From Trueperella bonasi (GTDB lineage Bacteria > Actinomycetota > Actinomycetes > Actinomycetales > Actinomycetaceae), in contig NZ_JAUSQX010000001.1 in NCBI RefSeq assembly GCF_030811535.1, forward strand, positions 1,550,001 to 1,614,000: a stretch of DNA of 64,000 nucleotides, given 5' to 3'. Below are positions 1 to 8,309 of the stretch, piece by piece (the first letter of the stretch is position 1; every line of letters starts with the position of its first letter). The notes below the pieces were generated by a model. That model worked only from the letters and a program-made list of their open reading frames with translations, was not told the DNA's origin and made no database searches. A program made the position numbers and the translations under genes.

Positions 1-1
1 A

Positions 2-235
2 CCATTCACCGCGCCCACCCTCCACCAGCTCACGTGGATCGATCGGCTCACAGTACCAGAGCTCTACGAACTGGGAACCACTCGCTCGTCGTGGATCAAA
101 AACACGCCCGAGGGCCGGGAACGCATGCGGGCGAATCTTGAGTGGTACGTGACGGAACACTTGGGCGTGCCGCACGATGGTGCCGTCGGACTTCCGTATC
201 ACGTGCACTGTTGGGTGGCCGAGCGGCTTTTGTAG
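2..235 (+). CDS. Class I SAM-dependent methyltransferase, C-terminal part only
   Basis: The frame is open from the window edge to TAG at 233-235, so only the last 77 residues are visible. The tail contains TTRSSWIKNTPEGRERM followed by a Trp/His-rich end, a pattern I recall from the C-terminus of small actinobacterial class I SAM-dependent methyltransferases. The methyl donor-binding part lies outside the window, so neither substrate nor full length can be judged. It ends 118 bases before ilvD and is probably a separate unit, since a promoter-like TAGAAT lies between them. Confidence 0.5.
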   Translation, partial: PFTAPTLHQLTWIDRLTVPELYELGTTRSSWIKNTPEGRERMRANLEWYVTEHLGVPHDGAVGLPYHVHCWVAERLL

Positions 236-288
236 CGGGCAAGCCGTCTTTCTAGCCGTTGGTGAAGCGCATGCTTACAGGTCGGACT

Positions 289-326
289 TCACAACCTCGG
301 GGCCACTGTGGCCGCTAGAATTGAAT
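289..326 (+). promoter_or_regulatory. Putative ilvD promoter with motif shared with ilvC
   Basis: TAGAAT at 316-321 fits a -10 element about 30 bases before the ilvD start. The 11-mer TAGAATTGAAT (316-326) and the octamer TCACAACC (289-296) both recur in front of ilvC (8277-8287 and 8265-8272). Between them in this copy lies the palindrome GGCCACTGTGGCC (301-313), which is absent upstream of ilvC. A shared regulator is an inference. Confidence 0.45.
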
Positions 327-353
327 AGCTAAATTGTCAACTTAAGGATGGAC

Positions 354-2183
354 ATGCCTCAACTTCGTTCTGCGACGTCGACTCAGGGACGCAACATGGC
401 CGGTGCGCGCGCACTTTGGCGCGCCACGGGTATGGGTTCGGAAGATTTCGGTAAACCAATTATTGCGGTTGCGAACTCTTTCACCCAGTTCGTACCCGGC
501 CACGTGCACTTGAAGGACATGGGCCAGCTCGTGATTAGGGCGATTGAGGAAGCCGGCGGTGTGGGCAAGGAGTTCAACACGATCGCGGTGGACGACGGGA
601 TCGCAATGGGTCACGATGGCATGCTTTATTCTTTGCCTTCGCGTGAGATCATCGCGGATTCGGTGGAGTATATGGTTGAGGCGCACTGTGCCGATGCGTT
701 GGTGTGTATCTCGAATTGTGACAAGATCACGCCCGGCATGCTAATGGCCGCGATGCGGTTGAACATTCCCGTGGTATTCGTCTCGGGCGGTCCGATGGAG
801 TCGGGTAACGCCGTTGAGGGCGTGGTTGACCACAACACGAACCTGATTGATGCAATGACGGAATCGGTGAATGAGTCGGTCACGGATGCGCAACTGCTCG
901 CGATCGAGGAATCGGCGTGCCCGACGTGCGGTTCGTGTTCGGGCATGTTCACGGCCAATTCGATGAACTGTTTGACAGAAGCGCTTGGGCTTTCGTTGCC
1001 CGGTAACGGTTCGACGCTGGCAACTGCCGCCCGCCGCAAGGACCTGTTCATTGAGGCCGGCAAAATGATCGTTCAGATTGCCAAGCGGTACTACGAAAAC
1101 GACGACGAATCGGTGCTCCCGCGTAACATCGCAACGCGTGAGGCGTTCTTGAACGCGATGACGATGGATATCGCGATGGGCGGCTCCACGAACACAGTTC
1201 TTCATATTCTCGCGGCGGCCCTCGAAGGTGAGATCGAATTTGATATTTCAGATATTGATACGCTTTCGCGGAAAACCCCGAACCTTTCGAAGGTTGCGCC
1301 GAATTCGGTGAAATTCCACATGGAGGATTTCCACCGCGCGGGCGGTATCCCGGCGATCTTGGGTGAGCTCGATCGCGGTGGGCTACTCGAACGTAACGTG
1401 CATGCGATCCATGCCGATTCTCTGGACGAGTGGCTCGATAATTGGGATGTTCGCGGGGGCAAGGCCACCGCGAAGGCGCACGATCTGTTCACCGTGGCCC
1501 CGGGCGGGGTTCGCACAACTCAGGCGTTCTCGCAAGATAAGCGGTATGAATCGCTGGACCTGGACGCTGCCCAGGGGTGCATCCGCGACATCGAGAACGC
1601 CTACACAGCCGACGGCGGCCTGTGCGTCCTGTACGGGAATCTTGCCGAGGACGGCGCCGTCATCAAGACCGCAGGAATCGAAGAGGATCTGTTCCACTTC
1701 GAGGGGCGGGCGCGCGTCGTCGAATCTCAGGATGATGCGATTCACCTGATTTTGTCGAAGTCGGTTGAGCCGGGCGACGTCGTCGTGATCCGCTACGAAG
1801 GCCCCAAGGGCGGGCCGGGCATGCAGGAAATGCTGTACCCGACGTCGTATCTGAAAGGTCTTGGGCTGGGCAAGGTGTGTGCGCTGATTACTGACGGCCG
1901 ATTCTCGGGCGGAACGTCCGGGCTGTCGATTGGCCATATTTCGCCGGAAGCCGCTTCGGGCGGAACGATCGGGTTGGTGGAAGAGGGCGATACGATCGTC
2001 ATTGATATTCCCGAACGTAAGCTGCACCTTGACGTCTCCGATGCTGAGCTTGCCGAGCGCCGTGCGGCGAAGGGCGAGGCGCCTTGGGAGCCGAAGCGTG
2101 ACCGTAAAGTTTCCAAGGCTCTACGTGCCTATGCTTCGATGGCCACATCGGCCTCGTTTGGTGCGGTCCGCAAGGTCGACTAG
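354..2183 (+). CDS. ilvD: Dihydroxy-acid dehydratase
   Basis: Cytosolic Fe-S dehydratase that converts 2,3-dihydroxy-3-methylbutanoate and its methylpentanoate analogue into the 2-keto acids that precede valine, leucine and isoleucine. The 609-residue product is collinear with E. coli IlvD: N-terminal [20 protein letters not shown], then CISNCDK and [10 protein letters not shown], which carry the three cluster cysteines, and [19 protein letters not shown] near the C-terminus. ATG 354 is preferred over ATG 348 because AAGGA at 343-347 is correctly spaced only for the second and family members start with MP-x-x-RSA. It is separated from ilvBNC by about 3.7 kb but shares an upstream motif with ilvC. 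Confidence 0.97.
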   Translation: MPQLRSATSTQGRNMAGARALWRATGMGSEDFGKPIIAVANSFTQFVPGHVHLKDMGQLVIRAIEEAGGVGKEFNTIAVDDGIAMGHDGMLYSLPSREIIADSVEYMVEAHCADALVCISNCDKITPGMLMAAMRLNIPVVFVSGGPMESGNAVEGVVDHNTNLIDAMTESVNESVTDAQLLAIEESACPTCGSCSGMFTANSMNCLTEALGLSLPGNGSTLATAARRKDLFIEAGKMIVQIAKRYYENDDESVLPRNIATREAFLNAMTMDIAMGGSTNTVLHILAAALEGEIEFDISDIDTLSRKTPNLSKVAPNSVKFHMEDFHRAGGIPAILGELDRGGLLERNVHAIHADSLDEWLDNWDVRGGKATAKAHDLFTVAPGGVRTTQAFSQDKRYESLDLDAAQGCIRDIENAYTADGGLCVLYGNLAEDGAVIKTAGIEEDLFHFEGRARVVESQDDAIHLILSKSVEPGDVVVIRYEGPKGGPGMQEMLYPTSYLKGLGLGKVCALITDGRFSGGTSGLSIGHISPEAASGGTIGLVEEGDTIVIDIPERKLHLDVSDAELAERRAAKGEAPWEPKRDRKVSKALRAYASMATSASFGAVRKVD

Positions 2184-2189
2184 CGCCCG

Positions 2190-2431
2190 TTAGCATGACC
2201 AGACGCCCGCGATGGATGTGCCACAACGGCATACGCCATTGCGGAGCAATACGTGCGGATACGGATCGCGGCTAACGACGACGGCCGTGCAGCTTGGGCA
2301 GTATGTGGCAGCGGCTTTCGGTTCGCGAACGTTACCGAGATAGACGTGGTGTAGCCGGTCTCGCGCGCAATATCGCGTGCCCTCCGTAGAGTCTCGATGG
2401 GTGTGCGTGACGAAAGAAGCGCCCGGCGCAT
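2190..2431 (-). pseudogene. Relic of AmmeMemoRadiSam radical SAM enzyme (C-terminal fragment, frameshifted)
   Basis: Reading leftward, one frame gives RTPIETLRRARDIARETG and, after a one-base loss near 2354-2356 in what should be GGCCTA, the next frame gives LHHVYLGNVREPKAAATYC, then PSCTAVVVSRD, then CRCGTSIAGVW and TAA at 2190-2192. This is the typical C-terminus of the radical SAM partner of Memo: the TGNVRD-like strand plus two CxxC or CxC zinc-type motifs. The N-terminal radical SAM domain is absent. With the preceding amrA stub it shows that the downstream part of a Memo operon was deleted. Confidence 0.75.
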
Positions 2432-2435
2432 CTAA

Positions 2436-2570
2436 CTACCGCGGGCGCGGTTCCGGGACCACGCCCGCCGGGCCCGGATCGCTATCGAGAGTACTGGCGA
2501 TCGCCGAACGTGCGACGGGTAAAAGCCAGCGGCCGGCGTCGCTTGGCAGGCTGGTTATCTGATCTGGCAT
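2436..2570 (-). pseudogene. Relic of AMMECR1-domain gene (AmmeMemoRadiSam protein A), N-terminal stub
   Basis: A start codon at 2570 with the ribosome-binding sequence GGGAGG just upstream opens a 44-codon frame that reads MPDQITSLPSDAGRWLLPVA and then RSAIASTLD before running into TAG at 2436-2438. The LPSDAGRxLLPxARxAI block is the standard N-terminus of AMMECR1 proteins found next to Memo genes; the rest of the roughly 180-residue domain is missing. It begins 16 bases after the Memo stop, as expected for an operon. It may still be translated as a short peptide, but a function is unlikely. Confidence 0.7.
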
Positions 2571-2585
2571 TCAGCGCCCTCCCGT

Positions 2586-3455
2586 TCATTTTGTTGCGTC
2601 CGTAGGTGAATTCTCCGTGAGTGCGAAAGCCGCATAGCCGACCACCCGGTCAAGATTGCCCGAGGCGTCGCCTGAATTGCACGAGGCGAGCAAGCGAATG
2701 TTCATGCCCCGCCGCTTCGCCGCGAGCAACATGCCGTTAAGCGGATAGGAGCCGCAGGCCCGATCGGAAACAACGGTGGAATCCAACCACAGAATCTTTT
2801 GAATCGTCTCCCGATCGGCGTCGATAGCGTGCCGATAGCCAAGATAGTGCGACAGATCGGTGCTGATCAGAATCAGCGTCTCGGGCCCGCCCCACACGGC
2901 GTCGAGCGCTTCGGCTACCTGCTCGGCGGGTGCACTGCCAACGACGAGCGGCGAGATTTCGACGTCGCCGAGCATACGCTGGATGAACGGCAACTGGACC
3001 TCAAGCGAATGTTCGTGAGCGTGCGTGTCATCATTCGTGTCAACGAAGGGGAGCTCCCGCAGGCTCTCGGAATAGTGCACGGCAAGTTCGCCGGTCGGGG
3101 TTTGCCACCGACTGTCGGAGCTCATCGCAAGCCCCGGCACCCACACCCGATGCGCCGGGCCAAGTATGACCACCCGCTGAATCTCGAAGCGCCCCGCGAG
3201 CAGACGATACGCGTTGGCCGCCGTCGAACCGGAAAACATCCACCCGGCGTGCGGAACTACCAGCGCTTTCACGGCCGGATTTCCCACGAGATCCCGGGCA
3301 TTGCTCAAAGCTGAGGGCTGCTTGTGAGCCGATTCGACGACGTCGCTCACCGCCACCTGGGATGCGGCCGCAAATGCCTGATCAAGCGCATTTTCTAGCT
3401 CGGGCGGCGCTTCAGGGTAGAAGCTGCCCGCCACGGCAGGTGTTCGTACAGACAT
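2586..3455 (-). CDS. Memo-family protein (AmmeMemoRadiSam system protein B)
   Basis: 289-residue member of the Memo family, related in fold to LigB-type extradiol dioxygenases; its reaction is not established. Conserved features in order: SVRTPAVAGSFYPE at the start, VVPHAGWMFSG (metal-site His), HSLEVQLPFI (second His), STDLSHY and the C-terminal block ASCNSGDASGNLDRVVGYAA. The start has GGAGG six bases upstream. In other genomes Memo sits with AMMECR1 and a radical SAM enzyme; here both partners survive only as fragments immediately downstream, so the protein now acts alone or is on its way out. Its own frame is intact. Confidence 0.88.
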   Translation of the reverse strand: MSVRTPAVAGSFYPEAPPELENALDQAFAAASQVAVSDVVESAHKQPSALSNARDLVGNPAVKALVVPHAGWMFSGSTAANAYRLLAGRFEIQRVVILGPAHRVWVPGLAMSSDSRWQTPTGELAVHYSESLRELPFVDTNDDTHAHEHSLEVQLPFIQRMLGDVEISPLVVGSAPAEQVAEALDAVWGGPETLILISTDLSHYLGYRHAIDADRETIQKILWLDSTVVSDRACGSYPLNGMLLAAKRRGMNIRLLASCNSGDASGNLDRVVGYAAFALTENSPTDATK

Positions 3456-3579
3456 CGGTGCCTCCTATATCGAGCTTAGCCGAGATCGTAAGCTTGCTCA
3501 CGCAACGCCGCTTCGGGCCTTACGGCTACGGGAAGGGACCAGCGGTGCGGTTATACTTGGGCCGAGATTAAGGACGAAG

Positions 3580-5181
3580 ATGATCGCTGTTTTTGAGTTT
3601 CTTGCATCGCAACCCGTACTTCTAGCATTCTTCCTCGTCGGGTTTGGCATGGTTTTCGGCCACATCAAAGTGAAGGGTATTTCGCTTGGTGCTGCCGCGG
3701 TGCTGTTTGTGGCAATCGCTGTTTCGGCGTGGGGTGCCTCGCTTGGCGTGGACGTGCTGGTTCCCCATGAGATCGGCACGCTGGGCTTGGCCCTTTTTGC
3801 GTTCACGATTGGTAACAATTCTGGCCCGTCTTTCTTTGAAAATGTGCGCAAGGCGGTTGGGCCTATGGTGGCGCTTGTGCTCCTGTACGGCGTTGTTGCC
3901 GGGATTGGTTACGTGGTGGGCAGGTTCGTGTTCGACATGGACATCGCCCTCATTGCTGGCACCTTCGCTGGCTCGGTGACGAACACTCCCGCGCTTTCGG
4001 CTGCCGGTGAGGCGGCGGGCGATGCGGCGACGGCGACAGTCGGCTATTCGATTGCCTACCTGTTTGGCGTGATCGGCATGCTCGCAGCGGCCTATATTGC
4101 TCTTCGCAAAGCGCATGAAGATACGGACAAGCCCGAACCCGTGACGCACGTGACGCTGCGGGTTGATCGTGATGATCAGCCGCGGATTGGTGAGATCGTG
4201 GGGCTCTTGAAGAAGCCAGTTGAGATTTCGCGGATGCGGCGTGGGGAAACCGGTCCGATTTGGATCCCAACCCGCAATGACGTACTCGAAAAGGATGACC
4301 TGCTGACCGTCGTCGGAACTGTTACCGAACTAGGGCAACTCGAAGAACTCGTTGGGCACCGCTCCTCGCACTCGCTGCGCTCGGACCGGCGCTTCCTTGA
4401 TTTCCGGCGGATCACGGTGTCTGAGCCGAAGCTCGCCGGCATGACGATCGCCGAACTCGACGAGGTGTTGACGGAGAAGTTTGGCGCTACGGCCTCGCGC
4501 GTGCGGCGCGGAGATTCTGACCTGCTGGCGATTCCTGATTTCATGATCGAGATGGGGGATCGCGTGCGAGTGATCGGACCGACGTCGAACATGAAAGCGA
4601 TCTCGAAATTCTTCGGGGATTCCTCGAAGGGGCTCACGGATATTAACCCGGTGGCGCTGGGCCTGGGAATCGCGCTGGGAATGGCGATCGGCACCGTGAA
4701 AATTCCGCTGCCGGGTGGTTCAGCGATGGCGATCGGCGCCGCGGCCGGAGCGTTGATAGTTGGCTTGATTCTTGGGCGGCTCGGGCGGATCGGTGGTCAG
4801 GTGACCGCGCTGCCAAATACGACTGGTACCGTGCTTGCCGAGATCGGGTTGCTACTGTTTTTGGCGCAGGCTGGCACGAATGCTGGTGCGCAAATTTTGG
4901 CGGCGTTCTCTTCGGGGGCGTGGATCGAGATTCTGCTGCTCGGCGTGGTGATGACCAGCGCACTCGCGATTGGCCTGTTTTTGGTGATGCGCGGACTGTT
5001 TAAGATCGGTGCCACCCAGTTCTCCGGCCTGCTCGCCGGTGCCCAGACCCAGCCGGCCGTGCTTGCTTTCGCCAACTCGCGCACGAACTCCGATCCGCGT
5101 GTTGCGCTCGGCTATGCGCTGGTGTATCCGGTGGCGATGATTGGCAAGATCCTTGTGGCCACGATTCTCGGTTCGCTGTAG
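3580..5181 (+). CDS. AAE-family (aspartate:alanine exchanger-like) transporter with TrkA-C domains
   Basis: 533-residue inner-membrane transporter of the YidE/YbjL type. The order is five to six N-terminal membrane segments (1-175), two cytosolic RCK/TrkA-C domains (about 190-350, ending in DRVRVIGPTSNM) and five to six C-terminal segments (355-533). The duplicated hallmarks GTFAGSVTNTPALSAAGEA and GLLAGAQTQPAVLAFAN are both present. Known members exchange aspartate and alanine or export amino and dicarboxylic acids; the substrate here is unknown. A -10-like TATACT (3552-3557) lies 22 bases before the ATG and AAGGAC gives a ribosome-binding site. It is divergently arranged from the Memo gene. 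Confidence 0.9.
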   Translation: MIAVFEFLASQPVLLAFFLVGFGMVFGHIKVKGISLGAAAVLFVAIAVSAWGASLGVDVLVPHEIGTLGLALFAFTIGNNSGPSFFENVRKAVGPMVALVLLYGVVAGIGYVVGRFVFDMDIALIAGTFAGSVTNTPALSAAGEAAGDAATATVGYSIAYLFGVIGMLAAAYIALRKAHEDTDKPEPVTHVTLRVDRDDQPRIGEIVGLLKKPVEISRMRRGETGPIWIPTRNDVLEKDDLLTVVGTVTELGQLEELVGHRSSHSLRSDRRFLDFRRITVSEPKLAGMTIAELDEVLTEKFGATASRVRRGDSDLLAIPDFMIEMGDRVRVIGPTSNMKAISKFFGDSSKGLTDINPVALGLGIALGMAIGTVKIPLPGGSAMAIGAAAGALIVGLILGRLGRIGGQVTALPNTTGTVLAEIGLLLFLAQAGTNAGAQILAAFSSGAWIEILLLGVVMTSALAIGLFLVMRGLFKIGATQFSGLLAGAQTQPAVLAFANSRTNSDPRVALGYALVYPVAMIGKILVATILGSL

Positions 5182-5285
5182 AGCGGCGGTGCTTGCGCTA
5201 GGCTTTCAGTTTCTTAGCGCTCGCCGAGCGGCCACCACGCGCTGCCCCTGTCGCTATTTTGTGAGCGCCACGTTTTGCTGCCCGC

Positions 5286-5403
5286 GGGGGTTCATTTCGC
5301 TTTCGGGGGGGGGGGGGGCGGTAAGTCGCCGGGAGGTCGGTAAGCCACAGGATTTCGGGTTTTTGCTGGCTTACGGATCTCCGGGGGACTTTATGGACCT
5401 CCC
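5286..5403. repeat. Dispersed 19-bp-unit/hairpin repeat, copy 1 (with G14 tract)
   Basis: One 19-base unit (5286-5304), an expanded unit containing 14 consecutive G (5305-5318), then a hairpin with 16-base arms at 5332-5347 (GGAGGTCGGTAAGCCA) and 5367-5382 that differ at two positions. The same layout occurs near 50.8 kb and 63.9 kb. The flanks (5182-5285 and 5404-5638) hold no recognisable gene. Confidence 0.75.
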
Positions 5404-5638
5404 GCGGCGAGATGAAACTCCGACGCCGGCGCTGGGCGAGGTTTGTTCGCAAACGGGGCACTAATCACCTACACGGGGCATGTTAAACGTGTCCCATATA
5501 AGTGAAACCTGCCCGGTTTGCAAAGGGAGGGTGAGTCAAGGTGCTACACGGGCGGCTCGCCGAATATGCGCTGGCTTATGGGCCCAACGTCCCGATTGGT
5601 GGGACCATTATCCACCCATTGAGACGGTCCGAAATTAA

Positions 5639-5668
5639 TTTGGCGCCGCCGTGATATGCGGATACGCT
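5639..5668 (+). promoter_or_regulatory. Promoter of the ilvB leader transcript
   Basis: TTTGGC (5639-5644) and TACGCT (5663-5668) are separated by 18 bases. The -10 element ends exactly six bases before the ATG of the leader peptide, so transcription should start at or within a base of that ATG, giving a leaderless message. Confidence 0.55.
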
Positions 5669-5674
5669 ATTACC

Positions 5675-5719
5675 ATGACGAACATTCTCGTAGTAGTAAG
5701 CCAGCGCACCGGTAGGTAA
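5675..5719 (+). CDS. ilvB leader peptide (branched-chain attenuator peptide)
   Basis: A 14-codon frame encodes [14 protein letters not shown], with the run Ile-Leu-Val-Val-Val acting as the control codons. Ribosome stalling there at low branched-chain aminoacyl-tRNA would leave the downstream GCGCACCG segment free and alter folding of the terminator. Actinobacterial ilvB leaders of this length and composition are well documented in Corynebacterium and Streptomyces. There is no ribosome-binding site; a -10 element lies six bases before the ATG. Confidence 0.85.
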   Translation: MTNILVVVSQRTGR

Positions 5720-5761
5720 CGCTGTCCTGCGGTGCGCCCCTCGAAATCCGAGGGGTTTTTT
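5704..5761 (+). terminator. ilvB transcription attenuator
   Basis: GCGCACCG (5704-5711, inside the leader frame) can pair with CGGTGCGC (5730-5737). The terminator is CCCCTCG (5737-5743) with CGAGGGG (5749-5755) around a 5-base loop, followed by six T. The two structures share base 5737, so they compete at most marginally; the geometry is that of an amino-acid attenuator. Confidence 0.85.
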
Positions 5762-5840
5762 CATGCCCAACTCAGGACGGCCACCAGGTGCACGGCAAGC
5801 TGATACGACGTCGTCGTCGCCCCGAACTCAAGGAGGAAAA

Positions 5841-7643
5841 ATGGCTAAGGCGCCAACCCCGCCCACGGCCGCGGACAAACCAACGATCCGCGAACAGGCC
5901 ACAGGTGCAAGCGCGGTCATCCGCTCGCTCGAAGAGCTGGGAGTGAAAAGTGTGTTCGGCCTCCCCGGAGGAGCCGCACTCCCGTTGTATGACGCGATTT
6001 TCCAGTCCGATAAGATCCGCCACATTCTCGTGCGTCACGAGCAGGGTGCGGGCCACGCGGCCGAAGGATTCGCGGTATCGACGGGCGAGGTGGGCGTATG
6101 TATTGCCACCTCCGGCCCGGGTGCATCGAACCTTGTAACCACGCTCCTAGATGCCTACCTTGATTCGGTGCCACTCGTCGCGATTACGGGCCAGGTGGGC
6201 GCGAACCTCATCGGCACCGACGCCTTCCAAGAGGCAGACATGATCGGCGCCACGATGCCGTTTGTCAAGCACTCCTTCCTCATCACGGATGCTAATGAAA
6301 TCCCGGCGCGTATGGCCGAGGCCTACCACCTGGCAAAGACCGGCCGCCCGGGCCCGGTACTTATCGACGTCACGAAGTCGGCGCAAAACGATCCGTGCGA
6401 GTTCGTATGGCCGCCCAAGATGGAATTGCCCGGTTACAGCCCGCAGGTCAAACCGTCTTTGCGGCTCGTTCGCGAGGCCGCCCGCCTGATTGCTGGCGCG
6501 CGCAAACCCGTTCTTTACGTGGGCGGCGGCGTTGTCCGCTCGCGCGGGCATGAGGAGCTGGCCAAGCTCGTTGAAGCCACCGGAATCCCGGTTGTTACCA
6601 CGCTCCAGGCCCGTGGCGCCTTCCCGGATTCCGACGAGCACCACTTGGGCATGCCCGGCATGCACGGCACGGTTCCGGCGGTTGCGGCCATGCAAAAGTC
6701 GGACCTTCTGATCACGCTCGGCGCCCGGTTCGACGACCGCGTGACTGGCAAGCTCGACGAGTTCGCCCCCGATGCCAAGGTGATCCACGCAGACATCGAC
6801 CCGGCGGAGATCGGCAAGAACCGCGCGGCTGACGTCGCGATCCTCGGCGACGTGAAAGAAACAATCGCGGCGCTGCTCGACGAAATGAAACCTACCTATG
6901 AACAGTACGGCAAACCGGACCTCACCGAGTGGTGGGCGTTCTTGAACCGGCTGCGCGATACGTATCCGGTTGGCTATGAAGAGCCCGACGACGGCCTGAT
7001 GAGCCCGCAGTATGTGCTGTCCCGCCTGGGTGCGTTGGCTCCCGATTCTATCTTTACGACGGGCGTGGGCCAGCATCAGATGTGGGCGCAGCAATACATT
7101 TCGTGGAAGTTCCCGGGGCAACTCGTGAATTCCTGTGGAGCTGGCACGATGGGATTCGGCGTTCCCGCGGCGATGGGCGCGAAGGTCGGCAACCCGGATA
7201 AAACGGTGTGGTGTATCGACGGCGATGGCTCGTTCCAGATGACGAACCAAGAGTTGGCCACGTGCCGCCTCAACGACATTCCGATCAAGGTTGCGCTGAT
7301 CAACAATTCCTCGCTCGGTATGGTGCGTCAGTGGCAGAACCTGTTCTACGACGGGCGCTTTTCGCACACCGAACTGAACACCGGGCACGGCACGGTGCGG
7401 ATCCCGGATTTTGTGAAGATGGCGGAAGCCTATAACTGCCATGCGATCCGCGTGGAGAAGCCGGAAGACGTGGACGGCGCGATCGAGGAAGCGATGTCGG
7501 TGAACGATCGCCCCGTCGTCGTGGAATTCGTGGTCTCGCCGGACTCGATGGTCTGGCCGATGGTTCCCGCCGGAGTTTCCAACGACGATATTTTGTATGC
7601 GCGCGACCTGCGCCCCACCCACGAAGATGAGGAGCAAGCATGA
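5841..7643 (+). CDS. ilvB: Acetolactate synthase, large (catalytic) subunit
   Basis: ThDP- and FAD-dependent synthase that condenses pyruvate with pyruvate or 2-ketobutyrate, the first common step of valine/leucine and isoleucine synthesis. The 600-residue product shows the catalytic glutamate in [13 protein letters not shown], the central FAD domain and the ThDP motif [19 protein letters not shown]. The start is set at 5841, where AAGGAGG lies seven bases upstream; an in-frame ATG at 5763 sits in the T-tail of the attenuator and has no ribosome-binding site. Regulated by the upstream leader peptide, and overlaps ilvN by four bases (ATGA), implying translational coupling. Confidence 0.97.
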   Translation: MAKAPTPPTAADKPTIREQATGASAVIRSLEELGVKSVFGLPGGAALPLYDAIFQSDKIRHILVRHEQGAGHAAEGFAVSTGEVGVCIATSGPGASNLVTTLLDAYLDSVPLVAITGQVGANLIGTDAFQEADMIGATMPFVKHSFLITDANEIPARMAEAYHLAKTGRPGPVLIDVTKSAQNDPCEFVWPPKMELPGYSPQVKPSLRLVREAARLIAGARKPVLYVGGGVVRSRGHEELAKLVEATGIPVVTTLQARGAFPDSDEHHLGMPGMHGTVPAVAAMQKSDLLITLGARFDDRVTGKLDEFAPDAKVIHADIDPAEIGKNRAADVAILGDVKETIAALLDEMKPTYEQYGKPDLTEWWAFLNRLRDTYPVGYEEPDDGLMSPQYVLSRLGALAPDSIFTTGVGQHQMWAQQYISWKFPGQLVNSCGAGTMGFGVPAAMGAKVGNPDKTVWCIDGDGSFQMTNQELATCRLNDIPIKVALINNSSLGMVRQWQNLFYDGRFSHTELNTGHGTVRIPDFVKMAEAYNCHAIRVEKPEDVDGAIEEAMSVNDRPVVVEFVVSPDSMVWPMVPAGVSNDDILYARDLRPTHEDEEQA

Positions 7644-8176
7644 TTAGCCACCGCCACACTCTTTCGGTTCTGGTAGAGAACAAGCCGGGCGTGCTCGCAC
7701 GCGTTTCGGGACTTTTCGCGCGCCGCGCGTTCAATATCCACTCGTTGGCAGTTGGCCCGACGGACGATCCGGAACTTTCCCGGATCACGCTCGTGGTTGA
7801 CACGGATTACGAGTCCTTCGACCAGCTGACCAAACAGCTGAACAAGCTGGTGAACGTCATCAAGATTACCGAGCTCGAGGAGTCGAATTCGGTGCAGCGC
7901 GAGCTGATTTTGGTGAAGGTGAAGGCCGACGACGCCTCGCGCACCTCCGTCATTCAGATCGTGGAGCTGTTCCGCGCGCATATCGTCGACGTCGTACCGG
8001 ATGCGGTCACGATCGAAGCGACCGGCGGGGAAGCGAAGATCAAGGCGTTGCTCGCTGCGCTCGAGCCGTATGGCGTGAAGGAAATCGTGCAGTCGGGTGC
8101 GGTGGCAATTGGCCGCGGTGCGCGCTCACTCACGGAAATCGTTGCCGCTGAGCGCAAGCAGCTGCGCGGTGCTTAA
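7640..8176 (+). CDS. ilvN: Acetolactate synthase, small (regulatory) subunit
   Basis: 178-residue regulatory subunit. The N-terminal ACT domain (residues 5-80, [20 protein letters not shown]) binds valine in homologues and confers feedback inhibition; the second half (85-165) contacts and activates the large subunit. Its ATG overlaps the ilvB stop. The last codons (QLRGA-stop) form the first unit of a 22-base tandem triplication that runs into the spacer before ilvC. Confidence 0.96.
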   Translation: MISHRHTLSVLVENKPGVLARVSGLFARRAFNIHSLAVGPTDDPELSRITLVVDTDYESFDQLTKQLNKLVNVIKITELEESNSVQRELILVKVKADDASRTSVIQIVELFRAHIVDVVPDAVTIEATGGEAKIKALLAALEPYGVKEIVQSGAVAIGRGARSLTEIVAAERKQLRGA

Positions 8177-8225
8177 TAGCCAGCTGTGCGGCGCTTAATA
8201 GCCAGCTGTGCGGCGCTTAGTAGGC
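8160..8225 (+). repeat. Three tandem 22-bp repeats at the ilvN stop codon
   Basis: Units at 8160-8181, 8182-8203 and 8204-8225 are nearly identical. The first contains the last four ilvN codons and its TAA, and units two and three are noncoding copies with their own in-register stop codons. The third unit runs into the left arm of the following inverted repeat. Confidence 0.85.
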
Positions 8226-8256
8226 GGGCGTCAAGGCGCATAATGGGACGCCCGCC
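8223..8256 (+). terminator. Intercistronic inverted repeat between ilvN and ilvC
   Basis: A perfect 10-base stem (GGCGGGCGTC with GACGCCCGCC) around a 14-base loop. There is no T-run, so it may be a weak terminator or an mRNA-processing or stability element that sets different levels of ilvBN and ilvC message. Confidence 0.5.
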
Positions 8257-8264
8257 CGCCTGCA

Positions 8265-8287
8265 TCACAACCGGTTTAGAATTGAAT
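8265..8287 (+). promoter_or_regulatory. Putative ilvC promoter/operator
   Basis: TCACAACC (8265-8272) followed by TAGAATTGAAT (8277-8287), the same two words as upstream of ilvD. TAGAAT can serve as a -10 element 28 bases before the GTG start of ilvC, which suggests ilvC can be transcribed separately from ilvBN. Confidence 0.45.
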
Positions 8288-8309
8288 TAGCCCACCTAAG
8301 GAGAAAATA

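Noticed and set aside
5286-5403. CRISPR array or intrinsic terminator as explanation of the 19-bp repeats
   Set aside because: The units are contiguous without spacers and the hairpin is not followed by a T-run.
5763-5840. In-frame ATG 78 bases upstream of the chosen ilvB start
   Set aside because: It lies in the T-tail of the attenuator, has no ribosome-binding site and would add residues unlike IlvB; AAGGAGG precedes ATG 5841.
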